Assembly: GCA_035938175.1 (NCBI GenBank)
Contig: DASZHD010000029.1
Location: forward strand, 1-64,000
DNA length: 64,000 nt
Direction of reading: 5' to 3'
Origin: DASRDE01 sp035938175
GTDB lineage: Bacteria; Vulcanimicrobiota; Vulcanimicrobiia; Vulcanimicrobiales; Vulcanimicrobiaceae
Shown here: piece by piece, positions 50,388 through 57,806 of the stretch
How positions within the stretch are numbered: the stretch's first letter is position 1
Layout: the number at the start of each line of letters is the position of its first letter
The notes under the pieces: generated by a model
What the model saw: only the letters and a program-made list of their open reading frames with translations
Told to the model about the DNA's origin: nothing
Databases searched by the model: none
Program-made: the position numbers and the translations under genes

Positions 50388-50990
50388 TTCGAGCGTGGGG
50401 TGCACCGCCGGATTATAGCCCGCTTTGAACACCGCAACGATAGAAGGAGGCGTCAAAACTTCTATCGCACCGTTCGCCGGTCGCGATAACCGTCGTTCGT
50501 AACCGCGATCGCTCCAAGCCGCTAACTGCGTGCCCCAAACGATAAACGCCGCGCCGTCGATCGTCACGTACGTGCCGTCAGGAAGCGTTTCAACCGAGGC
50601 AAACCACGTGCGTTTTGCGCGGCCGTTTAACCGCTCGGCGTGCAACACGGCGTCGATCGCATCTGCTCCCGCCTCCGCGCCTTTGACCGCTTCCCAAAGC
50701 CGCCGGAAGTGTTTGTAGTCGGCGTTCCGGCATTCCGCGCACGGACGATGACCGGCCGAAAACGCCGTTGCCTCATCCAGAAAAAACAACTCCGTCCACG
50801 ACCGCGGCCGCATTATCGGCCGGTGCCGCCCTCGAAATTCCAAACGGCACGCGATCCAGCGTTTGAGTTGCGTCGCGCGAACGATCCTGCGCTGCTCGTC
50901 GTGCAGCACGCCGCGGTTGCCGAGAACCAACCCGCGTCCCGGAAGTGCCACGATTTCGCCATACGGCGTCACACGATTTTGGAGCGGCAT
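50376..50990 (-). CDS. Conserved hypothetical protein with HRPCAECR motif
   Basis: A 204-residue soluble protein. The motif AGHRPCAECRNADYKHF (about 80-96) has two Cys and a His spaced like a metal-binding or redox site, and it recurs in hypothetical proteins of soil bacteria. Other visible conserved blocks are WTELFFLDEATAFSAGHRP and KRTWFASVETLPDGTYV. Function unknown. It overlaps the NIPSNAP gene by 12 bp tail to tail. Confidence 0.75.
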   Translation of the reverse strand: MPLQNRVTPYGEIVALPGRGLVLGNRGVLHDEQRRIVRATQLKRWIACRLEFRGRHRPIMRPRSWTELFFLDEATAFSAGHRPCAECRNADYKHFRRLWEAVKGAEAGADAIDAVLHAERLNGRAKRTWFASVETLPDGTYVTIDGAAFIVWGTQLAAWSDRGYERRLSRPANGAIEVLTPPSIVAVFKAGYNPAVHPTLELAQ

Positions 50991-51063
50991 CGAGCATACC
51001 TGACAGCCTTTGTCAGGTATCCCCTGCTACAGTTTAGAAAAAGCACCAGGCAAAGGAGAACAC

Positions 51064-51447
51064 ATGACCGCTAGTCAGACGACGACCTCAAAAGGTACGG
51101 TTATCGGCACCGACATCTCGGGCTTTCTCGTGCGCGACCCGCAGGCGATGATCGCGTTTTACCGCGATAAACTCGGCATGGAGCCGACTGCCATCGACGA
51201 CGAGGGGCGCGGCGCCGAGTTCACGCTCTCCGACGGGTCCACGTTCGGCGTCTGGAAGACCGAATCGGGCGAAACCGGCGGTTTTACGATGCTGGCCGTG
51301 GACGACATCCACGCCGCCCGCGAAGCCATGACCTTACGCGGACTCGAAATCAGCCCCGTCGACGAGTCTCCCGTTTGCCATATGGCGTTCGGCAAAGATC
51401 CCGAAGGCAATACGATCATCATTCACCAGCGCAAGCATCGCGATTAG
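51064..51447 (+). CDS. VOC-superfamily (glyoxalase/bleomycin-resistance-like) protein
   Basis: A 127-residue protein with the two beta-alpha-beta-beta-beta modules of the VOC fold (DPQAMIAFYRDKLGMEPTAI and CHMAFGKDPEGNTIIIHQRK). The terminal Glu-containing strand is replaced by HQ, so metal-ligand completeness is uncertain. AAAGGAG stands just before the ATG at 51064. A clear intrinsic terminator follows. Confidence 0.9.
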   Translation: MTASQTTTSKGTVIGTDISGFLVRDPQAMIAFYRDKLGMEPTAIDDEGRGAEFTLSDGSTFGVWKTESGETGGFTMLAVDDIHAAREAMTLRGLEISPVDESPVCHMAFGKDPEGNTIIIHQRKHRD

Positions 51448-51469
51448 CCTTCGCGGTCGCATGGTGATG

Positions 51470-51500
51470 CCCCAGGGCACTTCGGTGTCCTGGGGTGTTT
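51470..51500 (+). terminator. Intrinsic terminator with TTCG loop
   Basis: CCCCAGGGCAC, TTCG tetraloop, GTGTCCTGGGG, then TGTTTTT. Eleven-position stem with one mismatch. It terminates the glyoxalase-like gene. Confidence 0.88.
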
Positions 51501-51528
51501 TTGAGTGTCCGGCGAATCGTCTGCGGTA

Positions 51529-51978
51529 ATGGGTGAGCGCAACGGCGAGGCGGAGATCTATCGCAACCTTGGCGAGGCCGAAGCAGATACGCAGTTGCTG
51601 CGATGGATCGTCTCCATCGTCGTGTTTGCGCTGTGTTGTTGGTGGGCGGTCAACGCAATGTCGGGAGCGCCGTTTTGGTCTTCGGTAGCGTTTGGCGGTG
51701 CTGCGATATATGGCGCCGGACTGGTTGCCGTTTCACGGCCCGGTTACCGCGTCGCGGCGTTTTTGAAAGAGCTTCCGTATCTGATCGGTGTGGCGATCGT
51801 CTCGACGCAGGGCCTCATCCAGTCGAAGACGTTCACCGGATTATCGCCCGCGGTGCACAACTCCACGATTGCGTTTCTGCTCGCCGTTGGCGTCACGTTC
51901 GTGCTGCAAGCCGCCGCCGCGTTTTTCAAACGTAAAGCAAACGACGCTTTGTCGAAACGCCTCCCCAAGTCACCCTAA
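51529..51978 (+). CDS. Membrane protein with repeat-derived stop codon
   Basis: A 149-residue protein with a charged N-terminus (NGEAEIYRNLGEAEADTQLL) and four membrane helices (about 27-45, 50-65, 80-97, 115-135). The final residues SP and the TAA come from a single-unit copy of the dispersed repeat. The ATG at 51529 is chosen; an in-frame GTG at 51505 is inside the T-run of the preceding terminator. No family is recognised. Confidence 0.65.
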   Translation: MGERNGEAEIYRNLGEAEADTQLLRWIVSIVVFALCCWWAVNAMSGAPFWSSVAFGGAAIYGAGLVAVSRPGYRVAAFLKELPYLIGVAIVSTQGLIQSKTFTGLSPAVHNSTIAFLLAVGVTFVLQAAAAFFKRKANDALSKRLPKSP

Positions 51979-52041
51979 GGAATCGAAGGGCTCCGCATCC
52001 GTCATCCTGAGGTATCGAAGGACCCTGAGGAATCGAAGGGC
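51969..52041. repeat. Dispersed repeat: one single-unit copy and one full copy
   Basis: 51969-51991 is GTCA plus only unit 2 (CCC-TAAGGAATCGAA-GGG) and C, that is, unit 1 precisely missing. 52001-52041 is a full copy of the TCC/GGA type. Confidence 0.9.
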
Positions 52042-52292
52042 TTCCTCTGAAAAGCGCCTCGATACCTCGGCGTGGTTGCCGGCTCTCGTTCCTCCGTGGA
52101 CTTCGCCGGGACTAGCGCATCCTGCGCATCGCGATTCCTCACCATGACATGCCCCAGCCTAAAAAGCTCACCCGCACCCCAAGGTAACCGTGCGCAACGA
52201 TTCCCGGATCCACAACGTTCTCGGAATATTCTCAGTTTCGTATGCTATCCTAATCCTCTGGTTCACCCATCCAGATTCGGAAGGTGCGCACG

Positions 52293-53192
52293 ATGATTCT
52301 CGAGCCCCGAAAGAGCGCGGAGGAAATCGAACGCCGGCTCGCCGCACTCCACGACCCCGAATTAGCCGATCTTCTGGACGATCTGAATCGCCGCTTTTCC
52401 GGCGACGAAGATCCGCAGAGCTACACTTCACCGTCCGCGCCTTATTGGAAGCGGCGCATCGCACTCGTCGCGCTGGCAGGCTTACTTGCGACGTCGGCCG
52501 GGTTTGCGAGCACGGTAACGTTACTGCGCGAGAAGAACGATACGAAGCCACGCACCCCCGTTCCGCTTATCGCGCCGAAGCATCGCGCGAAAGCCGCCGT
52601 CGTCTATGTTGCTCCCAAACACCGCGTCGTCGTAACGCCGCATAGCAACGTCGAAACGCCGCATAGTGCAATTGCGGCGCCGGTGCGAATAGCGCCCGTG
52701 ACCGCACCTGACGAACCTGCGATCCGGCAAATGCGCGCGCAGTTGCTGCACGAACGTCTGCTTGCAGCGCAAGCGCAAGCGCGTGCGATGCACTTACAGC
52801 GCGAGGCGCAACTCGCCCGAAGCGCCGAGGCAATGGCGCGTGAATGGCAGCACGCCGAAGCGCTCGCTCAAGCGCGTGCGGAGGCTCGTGCAGAAGCTGC
52901 GTCCCGCACGCAAGCCGAAGATGCAGCAGCGCTTCAGCGCGATCAGGATCGCGCGCTTCAAAACGCCTCCGACCCGAACATCAAGCCGGGTGACAATCCA
53001 CCCGCCGACGGCGGAACCGTTTCGCGCTATCCGTCCGGCGGAATGCCGCTGCCGATGCCCGGGCCGGTCGACACCAATTGCACGCCGCATCGCGGCAGCC
53101 TGTTCGGCGCAGTTTTGGGACGCACGCTGCTCAGTCACGTCCGTGTCGGAAACACGAACGTCGGAGCGATGTTACAACTCGTCAACCACTAG
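52293..53192 (+). CDS. Membrane-anchored coiled-coil protein, unknown function
   Basis: A 299-residue protein with a cytoplasmic acidic N-terminus of about 55 residues (EEIERRLAALHDPELADLLD) and one membrane helix (about 55-75). A Pro/Val/His-rich stretch, a long Ala/Gln/Arg/Glu coiled coil (about 145-225) and a Gly/Pro-rich C-terminal domain follow. The short cytosolic part plus single helix recalls anti-sigma factors, but no sigma gene is adjacent. GGAAGG lies nine bases before the ATG. It overlaps the next gene tail to tail by four bases. Confidence 0.65.
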   Translation: MILEPRKSAEEIERRLAALHDPELADLLDDLNRRFSGDEDPQSYTSPSAPYWKRRIALVALAGLLATSAGFASTVTLLREKNDTKPRTPVPLIAPKHRAKAAVVYVAPKHRVVVTPHSNVETPHSAIAAPVRIAPVTAPDEPAIRQMRAQLLHERLLAAQAQARAMHLQREAQLARSAEAMAREWQHAEALAQARAEARAEAASRTQAEDAAALQRDQDRALQNASDPNIKPGDNPPADGGTVSRYPSGGMPLPMPGPVDTNCTPHRGSLFGAVLGRTLLSHVRVGNTNVGAMLQLVNH

Positions 53193-54121
53193 CCGGTTCG
53201 CTTGATGCAGCGAAAACCGACGTGACTCATGCTGGAATCGATCATCTGCGGCGATCGCGCCGCGGGGCGAAAACGCAGGCAGTAATTCGGCGCGCAGAGG
53301 TGGGAGCCGCCCTTTAGCACCTTCCGCGGAATGTGAAACTGCGGGTTGCGCGGATCGTAACTGTCATCGATCGTCGCACGCAGCGATGCGCTGCAGCACG
53401 CGCCCTCGGCAGACGCGACGTGCTTATCGCGATACCAATCCGAAGTCCATTCCCACACGTTGCCTGCCATGTCGAACAACCCGTACCCGTTCGGCGGAAA
53501 CGATCCCACGGGCGATGTGCGCGCGTATCCGTCGGTCAGCAGATTTTTCCACGGAAACTCGCCGTGCCACGTGTTCGCCATGATTTTGCCGTCCGGTTCC
53601 ATCTCGTTGCCCCACACGAATGCGGTGCGATCCAGACCGCCGCGTGCGGCGAATTCCCATTCCGCCTCGGTGGGCAGCTGGGTGCCCGCCCAGTTCGCGT
53701 ACGCCGCTGCATCCTGATACGTGACGTGCACGACCGGGTGATTGCCGCGGCCATCGAGCGAACTTCCCGGGCCCTCGGGATAGCGCCATTGTGCGCCGGG
53801 AATGTACGCCCACCACTGCGACCAATCGCGCAAATCGACCGGTCCTGCAGTGCCTTGAAAGACCAGCGAACCGGCAACGAGCGCTTCTACCGGAACGCCT
53901 GGATAATCGGCGGGATTCGGCGGCTGTTCCGCAAGGGTTATGTAACCTGAGTCGTTCACGAATTCGGCAAAACGGTCATTCGTGACCGGAAACCGGTCGA
54001 TGAAAAATGACCCGACCGTTTCTTCGTGAACGGGAGCTTCCTCGGGATAGAAATCCTCGGAACCCATGAAGAACGTTCCGCCGGGAATCAGCACCAGGTC
54101 TTGCGTTATTGCTTTGGCCAT
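53189..54121 (-). CDS. Formylglycine-generating enzyme homologue (FGE-sulfatase family)
   Basis: A 310-residue protein covering the FGE fold from LVLIPGGTFFMGSEDFYPEE to the C-terminus. It keeps both active-site cysteines in GGSHLCAPNYCLRFRPAARS (Cys 276 and Cys 281), which bind copper and oxidise a substrate Cys to formylglycine in genuine FGEs. LFDMAGNVWEWTSDWY is also present. Many family members lack these cysteines, so real sulfatase maturation activity is likely. No sulfatase gene is in this window. GAGG lies eight bases before the ATG. Confidence 0.92.
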   Translation of the reverse strand: MAKAITQDLVLIPGGTFFMGSEDFYPEEAPVHEETVGSFFIDRFPVTNDRFAEFVNDSGYITLAEQPPNPADYPGVPVEALVAGSLVFQGTAGPVDLRDWSQWWAYIPGAQWRYPEGPGSSLDGRGNHPVVHVTYQDAAAYANWAGTQLPTEAEWEFAARGGLDRTAFVWGNEMEPDGKIMANTWHGEFPWKNLLTDGYARTSPVGSFPPNGYGLFDMAGNVWEWTSDWYRDKHVASAEGACCSASLRATIDDSYDPRNPQFHIPRKVLKGGSHLCAPNYCLRFRPAARSPQMIDSSMSHVGFRCIKRTG

Positions 54122-54179
54122 TGCGGCTGCCTCTGGAAGCGGTTCTTCGCCAAAGCTACGCCGTCGACCTGAGAAAGGG

Positions 54180-54587
54180 ATGAGTCGGTTGCCCGACCGC
54201 GACTACAGCCATCGCACATTGCTCGAAAAACTGGGTGTTCGCAGCGGGCAGCGCATCGCGGCACTGAATGTGTCCGATGCCGCCTTTCTGGATGACGTGT
54301 CGCGGACTGCCGGTGAGTCGATTTCGACGGTCCTGCGCGGAACCTACGACCTGATCTTCCTGCAAGTGAACGAGGCACGCGATTTAGGACGAATTCCGAA
54401 AGCCGCCTCGCATTTACAAGCCGCCGGTGCGCTGTGGATCTTTCATCCGAAAGGCAAGAACGCGGCGGTGAAGGAGGGCGAGGTGCGAACCGCTTATCTG
54501 GCTTGCGGAGTCGTCGACAATAAGGTGAGTGCCTTTACCGAAACGCACACGGCCACACGCTGCGTGATTCCGCGAGTGAAACGCTAG
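54180..54587 (+). CDS. DUF3052-like protein
   Basis: A 135-residue soluble protein. The start MSRLPDRDYSHRTLLEKLGV and blocks such as RSGQRIAALNVSDAAF and ALWIFHPKGKNAAVKEGEVR match the DUF3052 family, small proteins with a methyltransferase-like fold lacking SAM motifs. The ATG at 54180 begins the family-like part; the 38 codons before it overlap the FGE gene on the other strand. Function unknown. Confidence 0.8.
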   Translation: MSRLPDRDYSHRTLLEKLGVRSGQRIAALNVSDAAFLDDVSRTAGESISTVLRGTYDLIFLQVNEARDLGRIPKAASHLQAAGALWIFHPKGKNAAVKEGEVRTAYLACGVVDNKVSAFTETHTATRCVIPRVKR

Positions 54588-54589
54588 CC

Positions 54590-54844
54590 GTGCTGGGGTA
54601 CACGCCGCCGAAACCGATGTTCTGGAAAGCGCTGCTGACCGTCGCCCCCCTCGTCGCGCTCGTTTCCTGGTCGCTGCACCTGATACACATCGTGCTTCCG
54701 GCGCCCGTACTCGTCGGCTGCGCGCTGCTGGCGTGGCTCGTAATCGCCGCGGGCGTGCATGCCAGAGTTTCGAATGATTGGCGCACGCAGTGGGCGATCG
54801 GCGTGGACACCGTCGATTACCGGACTCACCGCACGGACGAGTAA
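54590..54844 (+). CDS. Small membrane protein after DUF3052
   Basis: An 84-residue protein with two membrane helices (FWKALLTVAPLVALVSWSLH and PVLVGCALLAWLVIAAGV). The GTG start is two bases after the DUF3052 stop, suggesting coupling; a Met nine codons inside is an alternative. No family is recognised. Confidence 0.6.
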   Translation: MLGYTPPKPMFWKALLTVAPLVALVSWSLHLIHIVLPAPVLVGCALLAWLVIAAGVHARVSNDWRTQWAIGVDTVDYRTHRTDE

Positions 54845-54891
54845 CCTCTAACCGGTCCGCACAAGGGCCAAACCGTGCAAAAGCGGAGTTT

Positions 54892-54919
54892 ATTCAAATT
54901 CCGTTGAATGATTCAAATT
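54892..54919. promoter_or_regulatory. Candidate operator of the wHTH gene
   Basis: ATTCAAATT occurs twice, at 54892 and 54911 (19-bp period, about two helical turns). TTCAA-attccg-TTGAA forms an inverted repeat ending at the first base of the start codon. Sites of this sort beside an ArsR-like gene suggest autoregulation. Confidence 0.4.
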
Positions 54920-55468
54920 GTGTCGAATAAGGCGCTTCTGGGTGAAGCGGAAATTACCGGGCTGCCCGGCCTGCGCGCGGTCGCCGACTCGCAGCGCCAC
55001 CGCATCTTGACTCTGCTTATCCAGGAGCCGATGACTGCGGCGTCCATCGCCAAGCGGCTGAAGATCAACCGTACCCGCGTCTACTACCACCTCGATCTGC
55101 TCGAAAAGCATGGAATGATTCGCGTGATCGAGCGCCGGCAGGTAGGGGCGGTGATGGAACGGACCTATCGTGCCGTCGCACGATCCTTCCGTGTGAACCG
55201 CCGGCTGCTGGCGAGCACGGCGAGCCCCGCCGCCATTGCGCAGACCGAGGCCGCGCTGATCGAGAGCGCGGCAGCAGACGCACGTGCCGCACGGGATCCG
55301 AAAATGTGGGTCGCTCGTGCATTTCTGCACTTGCGCCCGGCCGACGCGAACAAACTGCGCGCCGAGCTGCGCGCACTCTTGAAAAAGTATCGTACTCGCG
55401 CGGCATCCGGTGGAAAGCAGTTCGAAGTCGCCGCCGCACTTTTTGCCATTCCAGGAGACGATCTATGA
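54908..55468 (+). CDS. Winged-helix (ArsR-like) transcriptional regulator
   Basis: A 186-residue regulator with an N-terminal winged HTH (LRAVADSQRHRILTLLIQEP, then SIAKRLKINRTRVYYHLDLL) and a helical C-terminal domain of about 90 residues rich in Ala and Arg. No metal-binding motif. Its stop overlaps the start of the aspartyl protease gene (ATGA), so the regulator and protease are made together. Confidence 0.88.
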   Translation: MIQIVSNKALLGEAEITGLPGLRAVADSQRHRILTLLIQEPMTAASIAKRLKINRTRVYYHLDLLEKHGMIRVIERRQVGAVMERTYRAVARSFRVNRRLLASTASPAAIAQTEAALIESAAADARAARDPKMWVARAFLHLRPADANKLRAELRALLKKYRTRAASGGKQFEVAAALFAIPGDDL

Positions 55469-57138
55469 TCTCCCTTCTACTCAGCGCAATGGTAGCGGGA
55501 CCGATGGTGGTTCGCGAACCTACGCTTCAAACAGCCCCGCAGATCGTGCGAATACATATGCGCGTTCAGGGATACGGTGTCACCGGAACCGGAGAGATGA
55601 TTCTGGATCGCGCGACCGGCAGTTTTGTGCAGCGTTTGAATTTGGGACCTGCCTCCGAAACGATCGGTTTTGACGGAAAAACCGCATGGTTTGCCGACGC
55701 TACCGGACTCCCGATCGCCGAAGGAAATGTCGATCAGCGCAGTTCGATCCTTGCCTGGTCGGCACTCTTTGCGCGGCCATGGCCTGCGGCGGTGACGGGT
55801 GGCGTCGTGCGGTTTCGCGGCTTCTCGCGCGCCATCGCGCTGACCGTTGACAGAAGCTCCGGCCTCGTGCAGCGCGCGATCGTGCCGCGCGGCGACGTGA
55901 AAACGATCGTCGCGCCGTCCGACTACCGCACGCTGCCCGACGGCTCGGTGATGCCGTACGTTATCAAGTACACGGATGACAGCGGCACGTGGACCGGTTT
56001 CGTCACGCGCGTATCGCTGCAGCGTAGTGCGCCGTCAACGCTGTTCGCTCAACCGGTGCGCCCGGATGATGCGCGCATAAGCGGGGGGATCACCAGCGTT
56101 CAAACTCTGCCCGGGGCACCGCTGATTATCATTCCGGCTCGGATCGACGGCGGTCCGCTGATGCATTTTATTCTCGACACCGGAGGCCAGAATATTCTGA
56201 CTCCGGATGCGATGCGCCGATTAGGGCTGCAAAGTGTCGGCGGCGGAACAGTTGGCGGCGGCGGGGCGAACCTGATATCGACGCGTTGGGCGAATGTGCG
56301 AAGCGTGCGTGTGGGAGCGGCCGAGATGACCGATCAGCCGTTTCTGGTGATCGATTTCGGAAAGCTTCTCAGAGGTATCGATGGAATTCTGGGCTACGAG
56401 CTGCTCGCTCGTTTCGCCGCGCGTCTGGACTACCGCACCGATACTCTGCAGCTGGCCTCGTCGATTCCCGCTTCATGGATAGCCGGTGCACGTGCAGCGC
56501 CGTTCACGTTTCGCGAGCGCCAGCCGCAAGTCGGCGGCGCTGTCGACGGCATCCCCGCGCAAGTCACGATCGACACCGGCAGCACCGGAACGTTCGATGT
56601 GAACGCAGGCTTTTCACGCGATTACGATCTGTGGAAGCGGTACCGCGTTACGCGCGCACGTGTGCTCTACACGGGCGTCGGCGGCGGCGTAAAAGCGGCA
56701 CGCGTCCGGCTCGCGTCGGTCGATCTCGGCTCGCTGACGTTGCACGGTGTCGAGGCAACGCTAGCGCAGGCGAGCGCGGGATTCGAAGCCGATCCGTCGT
56801 TTGCTGCGAATGCCGGTGAAGGAATTTTTCGCGAATACCGCCTGGTCTTTGACTACGCGCACCGGCGGCTCTACTTCGCTCCGGGCGGCTTACGGGACCG
56901 GTCCGGGCTTACGCTGACGGCTCGGAACGGCATGCTTATGGTAAGTGCCGTGCGCGCCGGTGCTCCCGCTGCCGGCATCGCGCCCGGAATGCGCGTAACG
57001 GCTGTCAACGGGCGCGCAGTTTCCGCAAACGATTTGCAAGCAGTGCGCGCGATACTCGATGCGCGAGCGGGCACTCAGGTTTTGTTGATGCTGAACGGAA
57101 CGGTAAACCGCAAGATTTTGCTCAGAAACTACTTGTAA
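55465..57138 (+). CDS. Double retropepsin-like aspartyl protease with PDZ domain
   Basis: A 557-residue probably exported protein with a weak N-terminal signal (MISLLLSAMVAGPMVV). A beta-rich domain is followed by two retroviral-type aspartyl protease domains, marked by HFILDTGGQNIL (about 233) and VTIDTGSTGTF (about 371). Each has the catalytic DTG, so a pseudo-dimer within one chain is possible. A PDZ domain occupies about 480-555 (GIAPGMRVTAVNGRAVSAND). AGGAGA lies eight bases before the ATG at 55465, which overlaps the regulator stop. The target is unknown. Confidence 0.88.
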   Translation: MISLLLSAMVAGPMVVREPTLQTAPQIVRIHMRVQGYGVTGTGEMILDRATGSFVQRLNLGPASETIGFDGKTAWFADATGLPIAEGNVDQRSSILAWSALFARPWPAAVTGGVVRFRGFSRAIALTVDRSSGLVQRAIVPRGDVKTIVAPSDYRTLPDGSVMPYVIKYTDDSGTWTGFVTRVSLQRSAPSTLFAQPVRPDDARISGGITSVQTLPGAPLIIIPARIDGGPLMHFILDTGGQNILTPDAMRRLGLQSVGGGTVGGGGANLISTRWANVRSVRVGAAEMTDQPFLVIDFGKLLRGIDGILGYELLARFAARLDYRTDTLQLASSIPASWIAGARAAPFTFRERQPQVGGAVDGIPAQVTIDTGSTGTFDVNAGFSRDYDLWKRYRVTRARVLYTGVGGGVKAARVRLASVDLGSLTLHGVEATLAQASAGFEADPSFAANAGEGIFREYRLVFDYAHRRLYFAPGGLRDRSGLTLTARNGMLMVSAVRAGAPAAGIAPGMRVTAVNGRAVSANDLQAVRAILDARAGTQVLLMLNGTVNRKILLRNYL

Positions 57139-57710
57139 TCGCCGTGCTGCAGTCCCGCAATCCATTCCCGCGCCGTCAAAACCTCGGCCTGACGCGGAAA
57201 GACTTTTTGCGTTAAGACGCGGTGCACTTCATCGTCGCCGTCGGTGCAGCAGTCCGCCAGCACCGTAATGCGGTAGTCGCGATCGGCCGCTTCGCGCAGC
57301 GTTGAAAGTACTACGCCGCTCGTCGCGATGCCGCACAAGACGACGTGCTCGATCGCCCGCGCGCGAAGAACAACTTCCAGGTCGCTCCCCGTAAAGGCCG
57401 ATACGCGCCGCTTTACGACGGTAACATCGCCCTCTGCCGGTGCGATCGCCGGATGTACTGCTGCGGCGGAGGGATCCGCGAATGAGGCTCCGCTTGACGC
57501 GAGCGCAGAAAAGCTCTTGTTTCTCGAACTGACTTCCGGAAAACCGGAACGAAATTGCACGACGACGTAGACAATCGGAACTTGCCGCGACCGCGCAGCC
57601 GCGATCGCGTCGCCGATGCGATCCAACAGGCCTGGGTCCGAGGCGTATCGCTCGACGATGTTGCGCTGCACATCCATAACCAGTAGCGCCGTGCGCTCTT
57701 GCGATGTCAT
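57129..57710 (-). CDS. Isochorismatase-family hydrolase without the usual cysteine
   Basis: A 193-residue cysteine-hydrolase-like protein. Asp 13 (LLVMDVQRNIV) and Lys 100 (VVKRRVSAF) of the family triad are present, but the segment with the nucleophile reads CGIATSGVVLST, with Val where most members have Cys. Related enzymes with this TSGVV pattern exist, and isochorismatases proper also lack the Cys, so a different hydrolysis or binding role is likely. A TATACT on the minus strand ends seven bases before the ATG, with no Shine-Dalgarno sequence. Confidence 0.88.
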   Translation of the reverse strand: MTSQERTALLVMDVQRNIVERYASDPGLLDRIGDAIAAARSRQVPIVYVVVQFRSGFPEVSSRNKSFSALASSGASFADPSAAAVHPAIAPAEGDVTVVKRRVSAFTGSDLEVVLRARAIEHVVLCGIATSGVVLSTLREAADRDYRITVLADCCTDGDDEVHRVLTQKVFPRQAEVLTAREWIAGLQHGDYK

Positions 57711-57806
57711 AGTCCGTAGTATAACCGGTTGCCGCCTCGCTCATTCCACGCGGAAGCCCGGACACGCAAAGAACTTCCGGCGCCGGCCGCCGAAGCGTAG
57801 GGAGCC

